A stretch of 7,831 bases of DNA from Acidimicrobiales bacterium (GTDB taxonomy: Bacteria; Actinomycetota; Acidimicrobiia; Acidimicrobiales; VFJN01), in contig JAFGPU010000120.1 of NCBI GenBank assembly GCA_016936035.1, positions 1 through 7,831 on the forward strand. The letters run 5' to 3'. Position numbers and translations under genes: made by a program. The notes below the pieces were generated by a model, which saw only the letters and a list, made by a program, of their open reading frames with translations, did no database searches and was not told the origin of the DNA. The stretch's first letter is position 1; each line of letters opens with the position of its first letter. Shown here one piece after another: positions 5,665-7,831 of the stretch.

Positions 5665-7831
5665 CGGTTCTCCTGTGCCGTCTGGTCAGGAACAGCAACC
5701 CGGCGCCGAGCGCCAGCGCCACCAGGCCGGCCCGCACGAGGGCCCCGGTGCTGTTGACGCCCGTGCGGGCGAGGTCGCCGATGCCCGACGCCTGCTCGTC
5801 GACGGTCGTGGTGGTGGCCCCTCCGGAGGAGGGGTCGGGTGTGGTCGGCTTCGGCACCGTGGTGGGCACCGGCGTCTCGGCCGGGTCGAGGTAACCCAGC
5901 GGGGCCAGCACCTCGTCGGCGACGAACGCCGTGGCGCGGCGCATGATGTCGCGCTGCCGGCTGGCGCCGATGCCCGCGCCCGCCCCCGAGTAGGTGACGA
6001 CCTCGCACCGGGCGTCGACCTTCACGGCCGCCGTGCACGTCCAGTCGGACAGGTGGGCGGGAGCGGTGAGGTCGTTGCCGCCGTGGAAGGCGAGCACCGG
6101 CGGTGCGCCCTGCTGCGGCTCACCCAGGCTGACCCCCGACACCGGCAGCGCGGCCGCCACCGTCGGGCCGGACGTCGGGCCGCCGTCCATGGTGGCGTCC
6201 ATCGTGTTCTCCCCGTGCCCGTCGTGCACCTGGCCGGGCTGGCCCCGGCCCTGCCCCGGGTAGGCGAGGCCGAAGCTGACCGCGCCGCCCCCTTCGGTGC
6301 CCCCGGCCACGATGGCATCGGGGTCGAGGCGGTGGTCGGCGGCGTTGTCACGCAACCAGGCCACGCCCGCCGCCACGTCCTCGGTGGCGTCGGCGACCGC
6401 GCCGGCGATGCCGACGGCGTCTCTCGTGGGGCAGCAGCCGAGCTCGGGCCTCGTCCGGTGCTCGATCACGGCCACGGCGTACCCCCGGCGAGCGAACTCC
6501 TGGGCGTAGCTGGCCGCCAGCGCCCCGTCGTCGACGCCGAACCAGCCGCCGCCCGTCCACACGATGACCGGGCGCTCGTCGGCGGTGTCGCCGGCCGGCT
6601 CGTACAGGTCGAGCGTGAGCTGGACCTGGTTGCCGCCTGCGTCGGTGGTGGTGCGGTAGGCGATGTCGGCCGTGGTCTCGACGTCGTCGAACACGGGGTC
6701 GAGGTAGCGCGCCCCGTCGTCCGCCGGCGGCGCGAACGAGATCTCCGCGGTGGCCGGCGCCCGGCCCGAGCCGTCCTCGGCCACGACGACGCACGCAGTG
6801 TCCAGGCAGTCGACCAGGTCGCCGTCCCAGACCTCGAAGCTCGAGGTCACGGTGACGTCGACGGTGAACGTGCCCGACGACGACGTGATAGCGAACCCGT
6901 CGACCTCCCAGTCGCAGCGGGACGAGTCACCCGATTCGCAGACCGTCACCCACGCGGCGTCGTCCGGAGCGAAGCCGCTGCCCGTCACCGAGATGTCGGC
7001 CACGTCCGGCAGGTCGGTCGCGGGAGCGACCTCGATGGTGGGCGGGGGCAGGAGCGGGCCGTCGGGCGCGAACGCCAGCTCGACCCGACCGGACCGGGCG
7101 GAGGCCGGATGGCCGCTACCGGCGACGAGCTGGCACGGCTCGTCCGCGGTGCGGCAGTCGACGTCGCCGCCGGAGGTGGCGAGCACGGCCCAGACGTCGA
7201 CCTCGGTGGTGAAGGTGCCCGCGCCGTCGACGAACGCGTAGCCGACCCACCGGCACGTCTCGTATGACGGCTCGGACGTGCACTGTTGGATCTCGACCCA
7301 ACCGTCGTCGTCGCCGGTGCTCGCGGGATAGTCGCTGCCGGTGACGGTGAGCCGCTGACCGTCCACCAGGTCGGCATCGGGCGACACGGCCAGGGTCGGC
7401 ACGACGACCTCGGCGTCGGGGTCGAACTCGAGGGCCGCGACCGCGCGCTTGCCCGGCGTGCGCAGCCAGTCGGACGACGCGGCCAGGACGCAGCTGCCGG
7501 GCGCACGGCAGTCGACCGTGCCTGCCGACTCCGTGCCGATGATCGCCAGCGCCGGCACCTCGGCCGAGAAGGCGCCGGTGTCGTCGAGCTCGACGAAGGT
7601 GGCGGTGCTGACGTCGCAGTCGGCCGTGCTCACCGGGTCGGTCGCGCACTGCACGACCAGCGCATCACCCGCCCACACGAAGCCCGAACCCTCGAGCGTG
7701 ACCGTGGCGAGGTCGGCGAGGTCGGTGTCGGGCGTGGCGGCGAGCGTCGGGGGCGGGGCGACGGCACCGTCGGGCGCGAAGGTCAACGGGGCCATCAGCA
7801 TCGTGCCGTCGCCGGCCCGCACGCCGACGAC
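5639..7831 (-). CDS. Cell-wall-anchored protein: neocarzinostatin-like repeats plus inactive-looking alpha/beta hydrolase (5' partial)
   Basis: The visible 730 residues lack the N-terminus, which lies beyond the window end; the first ~20 residues are the end of a further repeat. Three full repeats of about 110 residues follow (7750-6725), each with an entry strand like VTGSGF, four cysteines and an exit like LxFAPD. This is the neocarzinostatin-like Ig fold. Next is an alpha/beta-hydrolase domain (6706-5888) of the esterase/lipase type, with VIVWTGGGW, VIEHRTR, GGTEGGG and LAFHGGND. The expected nucleophile Ser is Glu (GGTEGGG, 6293-6295), the expected catalytic His is Ala (GAGAGIG, 5975-5977), and the HGGG oxyanion motif reads TGGG, so it is probably not a working esterase. 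A Pro/Thr linker, LARTG, a hydrophobic helix and an RRHRR tail form a wall-sorting signal. It heads an operon with the exported protein downstream. A binding or scaffold role at the cell surface is my inference. Confidence 0.85.
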   Translation of the reverse strand, partial: VVGVRAGDGTMLMAPLTFAPDGAVAPPPTLAATPDTDLADLATVTLEGSGFVWAGDALVVQCATDPVSTADCDVSTATFVELDDTGAFSAEVPALAIIGTESAGTVDCRAPGSCVLAASSDWLRTPGKRAVAALEFDPDAEVVVPTLAVSPDADLVDGQRLTVTGSDYPASTGDDDGWVEIQQCTSEPSYETCRWVGYAFVDGAGTFTTEVDVWAVLATSGGDVDCRTADEPCQLVAGSGHPASARSGRVELAFAPDGPLLPPPTIEVAPATDLPDVADISVTGSGFAPDDAAWVTVCESGDSSRCDWEVDGFAITSSSGTFTVDVTVTSSFEVWDGDLVDCLDTACVVVAEDGSGRAPATAEISFAPPADDGARYLDPVFDDVETTADIAYRTTTDAGGNQVQLTLDLYEPAGDTADERPVIVWTGGGWFGVDDGALAASYAQEFARRGYAVAVIEHRTRPELGCCPTRDAVGIAGAVADATEDVAAGVAWLRDNAADHRLDPDAIVAGGTEGGGAVSFGLAYPGQGRGQPGQVHDGHGENTMDATMDGGPTSGPTVAAALPVSGVSLGEPQQGAPPVLAFHGGNDLTAPAHLSDWTCTAAVKVDARCEVVTYSGAGAGIGASRQRDIMRRATAFVADEVLAPLGYLDPAETPVPTTVPKPTTPDPSSGGATTTTVDEQASGIGDLARTGVNSTGALVRAGLVALALGAGLLFLTRRHRRTDGTGAQGS
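5643..5649 (-). promoter_or_regulatory. Shine-Dalgarno for the alternative GTG start at 5637
   Basis: Minus-strand AGGGGAG is followed by a 5-nt spacer (CTGAC, holding the upstream gene's TGA) and GTG at 5637. This start would give tight stop-start coupling and a 300-residue protein whose signal peptide is nearer the N-terminus. Confidence 0.45.
5669..5773 (-). other. C-terminal cell-wall sorting signal (LARTG, helix, basic tail)
   Basis: LARTG is encoded at 5759-5773, followed by a hydrophobic stretch (ALVRAGLVALALGAGLLFL) and the basic RRHRR. This is the three-part sortase signal. The LAXTG form, rather than LPXTG, is the motif recognised by class E sortases of actinomycetes. No sortase gene lies in the window, so the sortase must be encoded elsewhere. 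Confidence 0.78.
5670..5674 (-). promoter_or_regulatory. Shine-Dalgarno for the ATG start at 5664
   Basis: Minus-strand AGGAG with a 5-nt spacer (AACCG) precedes the ATG at 5664. It lies inside the coding end of the upstream surface-protein gene, so ribosomes finishing that gene pass over it. It is the better match to the anti-Shine-Dalgarno of the two, which is why the ATG is given as the start. Confidence 0.55.
6725..7042 (-). repeat. Neocarzinostatin-like Ig repeat (third)
   Basis: Runs from PTIEVAPATDL to ISFAP, with ISVTGSGFAP at the start, cysteines 8 apart (VCESGDSSRC) and 5 apart (VDCLDTAC), and SSGTFTVDV between the pairs. The 5-residue spacing equals the Cys88-Cys93 pair of neocarzinostatin. 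It joins the hydrolase domain after a short linker. Confidence 0.75.
7061..7399 (-). repeat. Neocarzinostatin-like Ig repeat (second)
   Basis: Runs from PTLAVSPDADL to LAFAPD, with LTVTGSDYP at the start, cysteines 9 apart (QQCTSEPSYETC) and 7 apart (VDCRTADEPC), and GAGTFTTEV between the pairs. It keeps the layout of the first repeat with changed sequence, so the duplication is old. Confidence 0.75.
7418..7750 (-). repeat. Neocarzinostatin-like Ig repeat (first complete one in the window)
   Basis: Protein-level repeat running from PTLAATPDTDL to LEFDPD. Four cysteines lie at codon positions giving spacings of 10 (VQCATD to ADCDV) and 6 (VDCRAPGSC). The first spacing equals that of the known Cys37-Cys47 pair of neocarzinostatin. 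A strand DDTGAFSAEV lies between the pairs. A partial preceding repeat occupies the window end at 7766-7831. Confidence 0.75.

Noticed and set aside
2825..5757. Very long plus-strand open frames (2825-4114, 3664-5757) and similar ones over 5582-7267.
   Set aside because: They are antisense to genes with clear catalytic motifs or domains. Their proteins are Arg/Ala/Gly/Pro-rich without recognisable motifs, as expected from scarcity of stop codons in high-GC DNA.
6725..7831. The neocarzinostatin-like repeats as a sign of an enediyne antibiotic cluster.
   Set aside because: No polyketide synthase, tailoring or resistance genes are present in the window, and the repeats sit in a wall-anchored multidomain protein with housekeeping neighbours.

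Overview
The window is very GC-rich, with almost every third codon position G or C and several GTG starts. Gene content (Asd end, extended PCMT-type methyltransferase, actinobacterial secreted domains, an LAXTG-type wall-sorting signal) points to an actinomycete. A deep branch such as Acidimicrobiia is my inference only; nothing here fixes the genus. The window is packed: the longest gap between genes is about 170 bp. There is no tRNA, rRNA, CRISPR array, insertion sequence or phage gene that I can see.

Left part (1-2680): the last codons of aspartate-semialdehyde dehydrogenase (asd, +) converge on a small MazG-like nucleotide pyrophosphohydrolase (-). Next come a protein-L-isoaspartate methyltransferase with an unusual C-terminal half (-) and a divergently transcribed endonuclease/exonuclease/phosphatase-fold hydrolase (+). 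These look like independent housekeeping or repair-type genes.

Middle part (2506-4677): three minus-strand genes for a PAP2 membrane phosphatase, a DCC-family (DUF393) thiol oxidoreductase-like protein and a TrhA/hemolysin III seven-helix membrane protein. The open frame of the PAP2 gene runs 175 bp antisense into the end of the plus-strand hydrolase gene.

Right part (4735-7831): a two-gene minus-strand operon for exported proteins. The first gene (cut by the window end) encodes a surface protein with at least four neocarzinostatin-like Ig repeats, an alpha/beta-hydrolase domain whose catalytic Ser, His and oxyanion HG positions all appear lost, and a C-terminal LARTG sorting signal. The second gene, translationally coupled to it, encodes an exported protein with a Thr-rich linker, a His/Asp-rich stretch and an uncharacterised Cys/His-containing domain. 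This pair is the most novel item in the window.

A second theme is regulatory. Five genes have a TANNNT-like box 6-8 nt before the start codon and no Shine-Dalgarno, as expected for leaderless mRNAs, while the internal gene of the exported operon has clear Shine-Dalgarno sequences.
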